A stretch of DNA of 64,000 nucleotides. Source: Rhizobium sp. 18065 (GTDB lineage Bacteria > Pseudomonadota > Alphaproteobacteria > Rhizobiales > Rhizobiaceae). Below are positions 1-8,703 of this stretch, one piece after another (position 1 is the stretch's first letter; each line of letters begins with the position of its first letter). A program made the translations under genes and the position numbers. The DNA lies in NCBI RefSeq assembly GCF_902706095.1, contig NZ_CACSJP010000013.1:28539-92538 (forward strand). The letters are read 5' to 3'. The notes below the pieces were generated by a model that did no database searches, was not told the DNA's origin, and was given only the letters and a program-made list of their open reading frames with translations.

Positions 1-1
1 C

Positions 2-694
2 GCGGCCCTTTCGGCGCCGACGGCTGAAGGCGTGCTTTACGAAGTCGACATGCGGTTGCGCCCGTCCGGCAACAAGGGACCGGTTGCGACTCGATTGAGG
101 GCCTTTGCCAAATATCAGCGCGAGGAAGCCTGGACCTGGGAGCATATGGCGCTTTCGCGCATGCGACTGCTGTGCGGTGATGCCTCGCTGATTGCCGATG
201 CCGAGGCGATCGTTGCCGAGATCATGGCGCTGAACCGTGATGACGCGAAGACCGCCAGGGACGTGGCCGAGATGCGGGCCTTGATCGACAAGGAAAAGCC
301 GCCGCGTGACATCTGGGACCTGAAGCTGATTGCCGGTGGCCTGATCGATATCGAGTTCATCGCCCAGCATCTGGCCCTGGTTGCCGCTGGTCGCGGCACA
401 CCTGTGCGCACCAACGGTCTTTCGACAACAGAAGCGCTGAAGGCGCTGGCCGCCCTCATTGATCCGAACGATCTGGACACCTGCCAGCAGGCGCTGAAGC
501 TTTACACCGATGTGTCGCAGGTGATCCGGCTGTGCATCGAAGGCCAGTTCGAGCCGGCCAATGTGCCGACCGGCCTGACCGATCTAGTCTGCCGGGCCGG
601 TGACAGCCCGGACCTGAAATTGCTGGAGGCAGAGATCAGGCGACTGTCCAAGGCGGTGCGCAAGGTGTTCGGCCGGGTGGTGCAGCGCGGGTGA
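2..694 (+). CDS. glnE: Glutamine synthetase adenylyltransferase/deadenylase, C-terminal part (5' end outside window)
   Basis: The frame is open from base 2, so the N-terminus lies to the left of the window. The visible 230 residues begin just before LYEVDMRLRPSGNKGPVA, the conserved segment of the C-terminal GlnE nucleotidyltransferase domain, and continue through the helical tail (DLKLIAGGLIDIEFIAQHLAL, typical of GlnE). Full GlnE adds and removes AMP on glutamine synthetase in response to PII protein and glutamine, so it controls nitrogen assimilation in the cytoplasm. The gene converges on the histidine kinase gene with a 39-bp gap. Identity is secure; the N-terminal half cannot be judged. 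Confidence 0.95.
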   Translation, partial: AALSAPTAEGVLYEVDMRLRPSGNKGPVATRLRAFAKYQREEAWTWEHMALSRMRLLCGDASLIADAEAIVAEIMALNRDDAKTARDVAEMRALIDKEKPPRDIWDLKLIAGGLIDIEFIAQHLALVAAGRGTPVRTNGLSTTEALKALAALIDPNDLDTCQQALKLYTDVSQVIRLCIEGQFEPANVPTGLTDLVCRAGDSPDLKLLEAEIRRLSKAVRKVFGRVVQRG

Positions 695-733
695 GACGAG
701 CGGCCCGCTGCCGGCCATCGAGCCATCGGGCCG

Positions 734-3151
734 TCAGGCCCGGCGGCGCATCGGCATGACGATCATGTCCGGGATCCGCAGCGACACGACCGTGCCCTGA
801 CCTTCGCGGGAGCGGATCCGGAGCGATCCGCCATGCAGGGACACCAGCGAGCGCGAGATGGCAAGCCCAAGGCCGGAGCCGCCCTTCGACTTGGCATACT
901 GGCTCTGCACCTGCTCGAACGGATTGCCGATCTTGCTCAGGGCGTTTTTCGGGATGCCGATGCCGGTATCGACGATCGATACGATCACCGCACCTTCGAC
1001 CTTGTGGGCACGCAATGAAATCTTGCCACCGGCATTGGTGAACTTCACCGCATTGGACAGGATGTTGAGCAGGATCTGCTTCATCGCGCGACGGTCCGCA
1101 ACGACTGACAGGCCATTGTCGACGCGCTGCGACACGGTGATGTTCTTTTCCAGCGCCGGAATGGCGGTCAGGCGCATGCTCTCTTCGATCAGCGGTCCGA
1201 GATCGATTGTCTCGCAGCGAATCTTCATCTGCCCGGCCTCGATCTTCGACATGTCGAGAATGTCGTTGATGACGTTCAGCAGATGTTTGCCGCTCTCGTG
1301 GATGTCCTTGGCATATTCCTCGTATTTCGGCGAGCCGACCGGGCCGAACATGCCGGCGAGCAGGATTTCCGAAAATCCGAGAATGGCATTGAGCGGCGTG
1401 CGCAACTCGTGGCTCATATTGGCGAGGAATTCCGACTTGGCCTTGTTGGCCGCTTCCGCACGCTGTTTTTCGGCCAGATATTTCTCGTTGGCATCCGACA
1501 GTTCGGTCTTCTGCCGCTCGAGGATCTTTTGCGACGACGACAGGTCGCCGATGGTCGCCATCAGCCGGCGTTCCTGATCGCGCAGCCGTTCCTGGTGGCG
1601 CTTGAGCAGGGTGATGTCGGTGCCGACGGAGACCAGACCGCCGTCACGGGTGCGGCGCTCGTTGATCTGCAGCCAGCGCTCGTCGGCGAGTTGGACCTCG
1701 GTGGTGCGCGAGGTCGTGCCGAGATCGGGATCGGCGATGCGGCGCTGGATGATCGGACGCGAGGCCGAGCCGAGAACGCTGGCGCGTTCCGTGCCGGGTA
1801 CGAGCACGCTGTCGGAAAGACCGTAGACCTTCTGGAAATGCGCATTGCACATCACCAGTCGGTCGTTCTTGTCCCACAGCACAAAGGCTTCCGAGGTGCA
1901 TTCGATCGCGTCGGCAAGGCGCTGGTCGGCCTCGGCATAGCGCTGGGCCAGGCGGTGCTGTTCGGTGACGTCCATGGCGATGCCGATGACATGCAGGCAG
2001 CCGGTATTGGAGCAGATGATCTGGGCGCGGGCGCGCAGCCAGACATAGTGGCCCTGGGCATGGCGCATGCGGAAGACCTGGTCGATCTGGCGCGAACTTC
2101 CGCGGCCGACCGAGCGGGCCAGTGCGTACAGATTGCCGTCGGCCGGATGCATCAGGCGCGCCGCATCGGCAAAGGCCAGCGGCTGGTTGGACGGGGCAAG
2201 GCCGAGCATTTCATACATCGACCGCGACCAGATCAGCTTGCGGCTCGACAGGTCGAAGTCCCAGAGGCCGCAGCGGCCGCGCGACAGGGCCGCCTCGACG
2301 CGCATATTGGATTCGAGGAAGATGTCGTCGGCCTCGCGGGCCCGCCGGACCTGATGGAAATAGGCATAGAGCACGACCAGCAGCGTCAGCGAGATACCGG
2401 CAAACAGCGTGACGTTGAGCGACAGCTCGCGACGCCAGAACTCGTTCACCGATTGCAGCGAATGGGCGGTCAGGATCAGGGCGCCATCGGTACCCACGGG
2501 TGTCACGACGGCATAGTGCGGCTGGCCGTTGATATTGGTCTCGATCGCGCCGGATCGGTCGCCGAAGCGACGAATGGTGGTAACTTCCGGCAAAAGGCTC
2601 GCCAGCATGAAGCCGACCTGACCGGCAGCGCTCGGCGATGCGCCGAACACGCGGCCCGCCGGATCGACCAGCAGCACGAAGGCGCCGTCGGACAGGTGTT
2701 CCTGCGACAGATAGGAAAACAGCGCCTGTTCGGCGCCTTCACGATTGCGCTCGACGAACAGTTCCGGACGGGTCGAGAGCGCTGCCTGCGCCGTGGCCGA
2801 GATCAGCGATGTGGATTGCCGGATCGATGCTTCCATCCGGCCATGCTCGGACAGGATGCCGACGAAGCGCGCCAGAGCGACGACGGACAGGAAAGCGATG
2901 ATCAGAATGGGTATGGATCGACGCAACAGGGTTTCGACGGGACGCGATGGCCCGCTGCCATCCACCCGCAGGGACGGCGAAGACCGGAACAGCCTCCGGC
3001 CGAACTCTTCGAACACTGCCGCAACACCCGAAAATTTGATGCGCAACCGATCATCGGCTGCGGAAACCCGCCGCGCGTTCAACATCGCCCCTGCCTCTAT
3101 CCCTCGTGTGATTCGCTGCGCCGCTCGCCCGAACCAAGCCCAAGGAATCAT
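734..3151 (-). CDS. pleC: PleC-like PAS sensor histidine kinase
   Basis: 805 residues. Two membrane segments (about residues 76-97 and 246-266) enclose an extracytoplasmic sensor region of about 150 residues. Then come two or three PAS-like segments (about 280-540), a short coiled coil, the HisKA box with phospho-acceptor His581 (MSHELRTPLNAILGFSEIL), and the ATPase domain with N box (NILSNAVKFT), DTGIGIP and GSGLGLAI. The H-box followed by LGFSEI is typical of the DivJ/PleC/PdhS kinases, which act on DivK and PleD and so set CtrA activity. The symbol pleC rests on family resemblance and on the position between glnE and pepN as I remember it in rhizobia; another PdhS-family kinase is possible. 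A later in-frame ATG (MLNARRVS) could be the true start. Confidence 0.75.
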   Translation of the reverse strand: MIPWAWFGRAAQRITRGIEAGAMLNARRVSAADDRLRIKFSGVAAVFEEFGRRLFRSSPSLRVDGSGPSRPVETLLRRSIPILIIAFLSVVALARFVGILSEHGRMEASIRQSTSLISATAQAALSTRPELFVERNREGAEQALFSYLSQEHLSDGAFVLLVDPAGRVFGASPSAAGQVGFMLASLLPEVTTIRRFGDRSGAIETNINGQPHYAVVTPVGTDGALILTAHSLQSVNEFWRRELSLNVTLFAGISLTLLVVLYAYFHQVRRAREADDIFLESNMRVEAALSRGRCGLWDFDLSSRKLIWSRSMYEMLGLAPSNQPLAFADAARLMHPADGNLYALARSVGRGSSRQIDQVFRMRHAQGHYVWLRARAQIICSNTGCLHVIGIAMDVTEQHRLAQRYAEADQRLADAIECTSEAFVLWDKNDRLVMCNAHFQKVYGLSDSVLVPGTERASVLGSASRPIIQRRIADPDLGTTSRTTEVQLADERWLQINERRTRDGGLVSVGTDITLLKRHQERLRDQERRLMATIGDLSSSQKILERQKTELSDANEKYLAEKQRAEAANKAKSEFLANMSHELRTPLNAILGFSEILLAGMFGPVGSPKYEEYAKDIHESGKHLLNVINDILDMSKIEAGQMKIRCETIDLGPLIEESMRLTAIPALEKNITVSQRVDNGLSVVADRRAMKQILLNILSNAVKFTNAGGKISLRAHKVEGAVIVSIVDTGIGIPKNALSKIGNPFEQVQSQYAKSKGGSGLGLAISRSLVSLHGGSLRIRSREGQGTVVSLRIPDMIVMPMRRRA

Positions 3152-3370
3152 GCCCGATTCGGCTTGTCCAGAGCGGGAGGGTAAAGAAAATCTTAAGCCG
3201 TTCTTCCGAATCCGCTTTTTCTGCGCCGGCGTTTGCGAATGATGGGCCAGGATTGAATTTCAGCGTCTCTGCAGCTTCTCGCTGTAGCCCGACGCAGGCG
3301 CGAACCGATGGCATCGGGGTCCGATTGCACCAATGCGGCAGTGCGTCGGCGCAGTGGTTCTCACGGGTCC

Positions 3371-3411
3371 AAATGAACATGGCGCGGGACCTGCCCGCGC
3401 CATGTTCATTT
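3371..3411 (-). terminator. Strong hairpin, probable pepN terminator
   Basis: An uninterrupted 18-bp stem (3371-3388 with 3394-3411) around a 5-base loop lies 28 bp past the pepN stop. The stem ends are AAA/TTT, so a transcript from either direction ends the hairpin in U residues. Confidence 0.7.
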
Positions 3412-3438
3412 GTTCTGCCTGTTTGCTTGTAAAGGCGA

Positions 3439-6087
3439 TCAGCCCTTCAGGATACGCTCGACGATATCACTGACATCGGTCGAAAGAGTACCTGTGCTTT
3501 CGATGACCTGCAGGGCGGAACGGGCATGGTCTGCCCGAACCGGCTCCAGCAGGCGCCAGGAGCGCAAGGCTGTCAGCAGACGTGCGGCAAGCTGTGGGTT
3601 GCGCGGGTCGATGTCGAGGATCTGCTCGGCAAAGAACTGATAGGCCTTGCCGTCGGCGCGGTTGAAGCCGGTCGGATTTGAGAAGGCAAAGGTGCCGATC
3701 AGCGAACGGACGCGGTTCGGATTGCTGGCGATGAAGTTCGGGTTCTTCATCAGGTCCTGCACGCGATCGAGTGCCGCAGCACCCGGAATGGTCGCCTGGA
3801 TCGCGAACCACTTGTCCAGCACCAGCGCATTGCTGGCGAAACGCTGTTCGAAGCTCGCCAATGCGGCCTTGCTCTCGGCGGCATCGGGGAAGCGATGGGC
3901 CAGCACGGTCAGCGCCTGCGACAGGTCGGTCATGTTGTCGGCCTTGGCGAAGGCTTCGGCCGCAAGGGCAGGGCTGTTTTCCGCCTGGGTCAGGAAGGAC
4001 AGCGCCGCATTCTTCAGTGCCCGGCGACCAGCACCGGCTGCATCCGGGGTAAAGGCGCCGGTGTCCGCGTGGGCCGCGTACAGCGTGCGGAAGATCTCGA
4101 CGCCGGACTGGGCAATCGCCGCCAACACGGCCTGGCGACCGGCATGGATGGCGTCAGGATCGTTGTTGCTGCCGAGTTCGCGGGCGATGTCGGCTTCGCT
4201 TGGCAAAGCGAGCGCCTGGGCGCGGAAGGCCGGTTCCAGGCTTTCGTCGGCAGCAATGGCCAGAAGGGCGTCGGTCAGGGCCGCATCGGCGAAGATTTCG
4301 CCACCGCTGCGCGCCGCATTGGCCGCGGCCGTCAGGATCGGCAAGGCGAGGTCGGTGATCGCCTGCCAGCGGGCGAAGAGGTCGCTGTCGTGACGGGCGA
4401 TATGGGACAGGTCATCCTTGCTCTGGTCGAAATGCAGCGTGACCGGGGCCGAGAAGCCGCGGTTGAGCGACACGACCGGGCGCGCGCCGATGCCGGAGAA
4501 GGTGAAGGTCTGGCTGCGTTCGGTCAGGTGCAGAACGTCGCCCGAGACTTCGCCGCCGGCAATCGCACTTGCCGTTGCCTCAGCGCCGTTTTCGGTCAGC
4601 AGCGAGAAGCGCAGCGGAATGTGCATCGGTTCCTTGGCCGTCTGGCCGGGGGTGGCGGCGACCATCTGTTCAAGCGACAGCGACAGTGTCTTTGTCGCAG
4701 CGTCGAAGGTCGAGGAAACGGTGATCTGCGGCGTGCCGGCCTGATGATACCAGAGCGAGAACTGGGTGAGATCGCGGCCGCTGGCTTCCTCGAAGCACTT
4801 GACGAAATCCTCGACCGTTGCGGCATCGCCGTCGTGACGTTCGAAATAGAGATCCATGCCCTTCTTGAAATCGTCGCGGCCGAGAATGGTCGCGATCATC
4901 CGGGTCACTTCCGAACCCTTTTCATAGACGGTCGTGGTGTAGAAGTTGTTGATCTCGCGGAAGGTGGTCGGGCGGACTGGATGGGCAAGCGGTCCCGCGT
5001 CTTCCGGGAACTGCTCCGAGCGCAGGTGACGCACTTCGGCGATGCGTTTGACCGAGCGCGAGCGCTGGTCGGCGGAGAATTCGTGGTCGCGATAGACCGT
5101 CAGGCCTTCCTTCAGGCACAGCTGGAACCAGTCGCGGCAGGTGATCCGGTTGCCGGTCCAGTTGTGGAAATATTCGTGCGCGATGATCGCCTCGATATTG
5201 GCATAGTCCTGATCGGTCGCCGTTTCCGGATCGGCCAGCACATATTTGTCGTTGAAGATGTTGAGGCCCTTGTTCTCCATGGCACCCATGTTGAAGTCGG
5301 AGACGGCAACGATCATGAAGATGTCGAGGTCGTATTCGCGGCCGAAAACCTCTTCGTCCCATTTCATCGAGCGCTTCAGCGCGTCCATGGCATAGGCGGC
5401 GCGCGCCTCCTTGCCATGCTCGACATAGATCTTCAGCGTGACTTCGCGTTCCGACATGGTGGTGAACGTGTCTTCGACCACGCCGAGATCGCCGGCAACC
5501 AGCGCAAACAGATAGCTCGGTTTCGGATGCGGATCGAACCAGGCGGCGAAATGTTTGTCCGGGCCGAAGCCTGCGCCGCCGAGGAAGTTACCGTTCGACA
5601 GCAGCAGCGGATTGGCGGCCTTGTCGGCGATGATGTTGACCGTGTAGACGGCGAGCACATCCGGGCGATCGGGGAAATAGGTGATGCGGCGGAAACCTTC
5701 GGCTTCGCACTGCGTGCAATAGATGCCGTTCGACCGATAGAGGCCCATCAGCTGGGTATTGGCCTCCGGATTGATCATCGTGGTGACGGTGATCTCGAAG
5801 GGAGATTCGGCCGGCAGCCCATGGATCGTCAGGCTCTCGGGCGTCGCAGTGTAGCGATCTTTCGCCATCTCGACCTGGTCGAACAGCAGGCTGGTCATGG
5901 AGAGGTCGTCGCCGTCAAGCACGAGCGGTGCCGAGGCATCGACGCCTTCGCGCCGGTGGAAGATCAACCGGGCTTCCACCTTGGTATCCGTCGGGTCCAG
6001 TTCGAAGGTCAGATCAACCCGTTCCAGAACGAAGTCAGTGGGGCGGTAGTCTGCCAGATGAACGATCCGGCCCGTGTCTGTGCGCAT
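3439..6087 (-). CDS. pepN: Aminopeptidase N (M1 zinc metallopeptidase)
   Basis: 882 residues from the ATG at 6087, which has AGGACA a few bases upstream; the open frame extends 14 codons further but with no ribosome site. It carries the exopeptidase motif GAMENKG and the zinc site HEYFH (His304, Glu305, His308) with Glu327 as third ligand, in the HExxH-x18-E spacing of family M1. The long C-terminal helical region matches the E. coli PepN type, and the length is normal for it. It removes N-terminal residues from peptides in the cytoplasm. The gene stands alone, with a strong hairpin after it. Confidence 0.95.
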   Translation of the reverse strand: MRTDTGRIVHLADYRPTDFVLERVDLTFELDPTDTKVEARLIFHRREGVDASAPLVLDGDDLSMTSLLFDQVEMAKDRYTATPESLTIHGLPAESPFEITVTTMINPEANTQLMGLYRSNGIYCTQCEAEGFRRITYFPDRPDVLAVYTVNIIADKAANPLLLSNGNFLGGAGFGPDKHFAAWFDPHPKPSYLFALVAGDLGVVEDTFTTMSEREVTLKIYVEHGKEARAAYAMDALKRSMKWDEEVFGREYDLDIFMIVAVSDFNMGAMENKGLNIFNDKYVLADPETATDQDYANIEAIIAHEYFHNWTGNRITCRDWFQLCLKEGLTVYRDHEFSADQRSRSVKRIAEVRHLRSEQFPEDAGPLAHPVRPTTFREINNFYTTTVYEKGSEVTRMIATILGRDDFKKGMDLYFERHDGDAATVEDFVKCFEEASGRDLTQFSLWYHQAGTPQITVSSTFDAATKTLSLSLEQMVAATPGQTAKEPMHIPLRFSLLTENGAEATASAIAGGEVSGDVLHLTERSQTFTFSGIGARPVVSLNRGFSAPVTLHFDQSKDDLSHIARHDSDLFARWQAITDLALPILTAAANAARSGGEIFADAALTDALLAIAADESLEPAFRAQALALPSEADIARELGSNNDPDAIHAGRQAVLAAIAQSGVEIFRTLYAAHADTGAFTPDAAGAGRRALKNAALSFLTQAENSPALAAEAFAKADNMTDLSQALTVLAHRFPDAAESKAALASFEQRFASNALVLDKWFAIQATIPGAAALDRVQDLMKNPNFIASNPNRVRSLIGTFAFSNPTGFNRADGKAYQFFAEQILDIDPRNPQLAARLLTALRSWRLLEPVRADHARSALQVIESTGTLSTDVSDIVERILKG

Positions 6088-6333
6088 GTTTTGTCCTGGT
6101 CGCTTCGAGGCTAGGCCGGAACAAGGCAAGGTTTTCCCTCGCCTCTCCAGGCCAAATCGAGGGCGATGATTGCATCAATTTCTGAACGATTGTTAAAACA
6201 CGATACAATTTAATGCTCGAAAGACCGATAAAGGTCGAACCCGGCGAGGCAAATCGGCACGGCCGGGTAGAATAGCGACCCATCTGGCGCTGGTTCACCT
6301 TCGCAAAGGTGCTTATTTACCGGAGCGGGACCG

Positions 6334-7443
6334 TTACTTCAGCGACAATTGCCGGCAGATCGCGTCATCGCTGTCGGATTGCTGGATGATCACGCCATAC
6401 CAGCCGAGGCCGTCATAGTCCTCGTATCCGAGGGTTCGGGCGAAGGCGACGATCGCGCCGTTGTTGTCATAGTAACTGCCACGCATGGCGCGCTGCGGAT
6501 TGTGCAGGGCAAAATGGGTATAGGCGCGTTGCGGCCGGCTCGAGGCGATGACCATATTGTTGCCGTCGAGCAGCAGAACCTCGGTCTTCTCCGCGATCTG
6601 CGGCGGCAGGTTGGCTTCCTTCTCGACGATCGCCGTGCCCTGGCCCTGCCAGTCGAAATAGACGCCGAGCGTGCCGACAAGTGCGCCATCGCTGCGGCCG
6701 CCTTCGCGGATGCCTGTCGCATAGACCAGCACGTCGCGATCGTCATGCAGCGGGCTGCGCCTGACTTCGTCGACGACATAATCGTCACCGCTCTTGCAGT
6801 CGCGCGCCGCCTTGAACCACGCCTCCGCGCCGAGATTGCAATCCTTCGTCTTGCGCTGGTATTTCGGGTTGGCCGAGGCGACGACCCGCCCCTTTGCATC
6901 GGTCATGACAAGATCGAGATAGACGGTGTAGAAACGGTTGATCACGCCCAGTCTCTCGGCGGCATGGGCAAAGGCGCCCGCCGAAGGCTGCGCCAGTGCG
7001 CCCCAGAGCGCCGAATCCGTTGCCCACCAGCGCACATCCGCGGTGCGTTCGAACAGGTTGCGGACGATGAACTGGACCAGCGTCTGGGCCAGATCGATCA
7101 GCCGCGCGCCTTCCATTTCCTCGACCAGCGCATCGGCCATTGATCGGCCGAGACCGATGCGGGTCAGCACGTTTTCCTGGAAGCGGTCGGCAATGTCGGC
7201 AGCGCCCTGTGCGAGCCGCTGGACCTCGTTGGCAACGACTGCAAAGCCCTTGCCGCTTTCGCCGGCCCGCGCCGCCTCGATCAGTGCGTTGATCGCGAGA
7301 AGCCTGATCTGCCGCACGACATGGGTATTGTCGGCGCTGAACTGTTCCAGGTCCGATCCGATGCTCTCGGTGATCAGCCGCATCGAACGGGGCGTGGCGA
7401 GTTCTGCTGCGAAGGAGGCTGATTTGGCCGCTGTCTGTGTCAT
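6334..7443 (-). CDS. Soluble chemoreceptor-like protein: N-terminal MCP signalling tip, C-terminal Cache-like domain
   Basis: 369 residues from the ATG at 7443; a TTG at 7476 is also in frame but lacks a ribosome site. Residues about 47-78 (LLAINALIEAARAGE then GKGFAVVANEVQRLA) are the hairpin tip that docks CheA/CheW in methyl-accepting chemotaxis proteins. Residues about 150-360 look like a Cache-type ligand-binding fold (e.g. VMTDAKGRVVASANPKY, GTLGVYFDWQG). I see no membrane segment, so both parts should be cytoplasmic. The order is the reverse of a normal receptor, and the signalling helices are much shorter than usual. Ligand and partner are unknown. Confidence 0.7.
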   Translation of the reverse strand: MTQTAAKSASFAAELATPRSMRLITESIGSDLEQFSADNTHVVRQIRLLAINALIEAARAGESGKGFAVVANEVQRLAQGAADIADRFQENVLTRIGLGRSMADALVEEMEGARLIDLAQTLVQFIVRNLFERTADVRWWATDSALWGALAQPSAGAFAHAAERLGVINRFYTVYLDLVMTDAKGRVVASANPKYQRKTKDCNLGAEAWFKAARDCKSGDDYVVDEVRRSPLHDDRDVLVYATGIREGGRSDGALVGTLGVYFDWQGQGTAIVEKEANLPPQIAEKTEVLLLDGNNMVIASSRPQRAYTHFALHNPQRAMRGSYYDNNGAIVAFARTLGYEDYDGLGWYGVIIQQSDSDDAICRQLSLK

Positions 7444-7752
7444 GGCAACATCCGAGTGAAAAAGGGACCGTTTCAAAAATCAATGTTATGCGAACCGCAA
7501 AGCGGCGGCCAAACCTGCTACTGCTAGGAAAGATAATTAATTGAGGTTAAAATAACCGTTAAGGAAATCAGGCGAGAAAACCCCGATTTCAAGCCATTTC
7601 TGGGTTTAATCTGGTTAATTTGCGGGCTTGTCTGTCGGCTGGCGAAGTGCAAGGTTGAGTGGAGCGATTCATCCCGTGACATTCCCGGTCGCGGAGCCTT
7701 CTGGTCGCAGTTCTCCGCCGCCCTGTTCAGCATCGATACGTTAGTCAATTGC
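7444..7752. other. Divergent intergenic region, AT-rich
   Basis: This 309-bp gap separates the chemoreceptor-like gene (leftward) from the EamA gene (rightward) and probably holds both promoters. It is AT-rich around 7530-7620, with several TTAA tetramers at 5-, 6- and 8-base spacing; none fits the 7-base CtrA spacing. I see no RNA gene or convincing ORF. Confidence 0.5.
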
Positions 7753-8691
7753 ATGGCATTCGCCGACCCTGATCCGCTTCGCGGCATTATCCTGAAAATC
7801 TGTTCCGTCACCGTTTTCGTCGGCATGCAGACCTGCATCAAGCTTGCCGGTGCCGGCATTCCGGCAGGCCAGATCAGCTTCCACCGCTCCGCCTTCGCCA
7901 TCCTGCCGATCATGCTCTATCTCGGCTGGCGGGGCGAATTGCGCCAGGCGCTGCAGACCGACAACCCGTTCGGCCACGTCAAGCGCGCGCTTCTCGGCGT
8001 GTTTGCCATGGGCGCCGGATTCTATGGCCTTGTGCATCTGCCGCTGCCGGATTCGATCGCCATCGGCTACGCCATGCCGCTGATTGCCGTTGTGTTCGCC
8101 GCGGTCTTTCTCGGCGAAACGGTCCGGCTTTACCGCTGGACGGCTGTCGTGGTCGGCATGATCGGGGTGCTGATCATCTCGCTGCCGAAGCTCAGCCTGT
8201 TTGGTGACAGCAGCATGGGATCGGAACAGGCCTTCGGTGCGATTGCCGTTCTGGTGGCCGCCATGCTCGGCGCCGCCGCCATGCTGCAGGTTCGCCAGCT
8301 CGTGCGGGTGGAAAAGACATCGACGATCGTGCTGTTCTTTTCCGTCATCGCCGCGCTTCTGTCCGCCTGCACCTGGTTCTTCGGCTGGGTCGAGCTGTCC
8401 TGGACTGCGCTCGGCCTTCTGGCGATTGCCGGCTTCTGCGGTGGGTTGGGACAGATCCTGCTGACCGAAAGCTATCGCTTCGCCGATGTCTCGACGATCG
8501 CCCCTTTCGAATATTGTTCGATCATCATGGGCTCGGTGATCGCCTATATCCTGTTTGACGATGTCCCGACATCGACCACGCTGATCGGTGCCGCGATCGT
8601 CGTCGGCGCCGGGATCTTCATCATCTTCCGCGAGCACCAGCTGGGCCTCGAGCGCCGCGCGGCACGCAAGGCCTCAACCCCGCAGGGCTGA
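7753..8691 (+). CDS. DMT-superfamily (EamA) transporter
   Basis: 312 residues with about ten hydrophobic segments arranged as two EamA repeats, including the glycine/proline-rich signature ends (PLPDSIAIGYAMPLIAVVFA and FADVSTIAPFEYCSIIMGS). Such proteins are inner-membrane carriers or exporters of metabolites. The substrate cannot be read from the sequence, though the SIAIGYAMPL region resembles the RhaT/S-adenosylmethionine-uptake-like branch. The ATG at 7753 is the first start near the beginning of the first membrane helix. The gene is convergent with the MFS gene that follows. Confidence 0.85.
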   Translation: MAFADPDPLRGIILKICSVTVFVGMQTCIKLAGAGIPAGQISFHRSAFAILPIMLYLGWRGELRQALQTDNPFGHVKRALLGVFAMGAGFYGLVHLPLPDSIAIGYAMPLIAVVFAAVFLGETVRLYRWTAVVVGMIGVLIISLPKLSLFGDSSMGSEQAFGAIAVLVAAMLGAAAMLQVRQLVRVEKTSTIVLFFSVIAALLSACTWFFGWVELSWTALGLLAIAGFCGGLGQILLTESYRFADVSTIAPFEYCSIIMGSVIAYILFDDVPTSTTLIGAAIVVGAGIFIIFREHQLGLERRAARKASTPQG

Positions 8692-8703
8692 TCTGTCTGC
8701 CTG

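Noticed and set aside
1283..3184. 633-codon open frame on the plus strand opposite the kinase gene
   Set aside because: Mirror of a GC-rich gene; the translation is rich in Arg, Gly and Ala with no domain, and the minus-strand protein has all kinase motifs.
3895..6114. 739-codon open frame opposite pepN
   Set aside because: Antisense shadow; the minus-strand product has the M1 zinc and GAMEN motifs.
7537..7618. Cluster of TTAA tetramers as CtrA site
   Set aside because: The spacings are 6, 8 and 5 bases, not 7.
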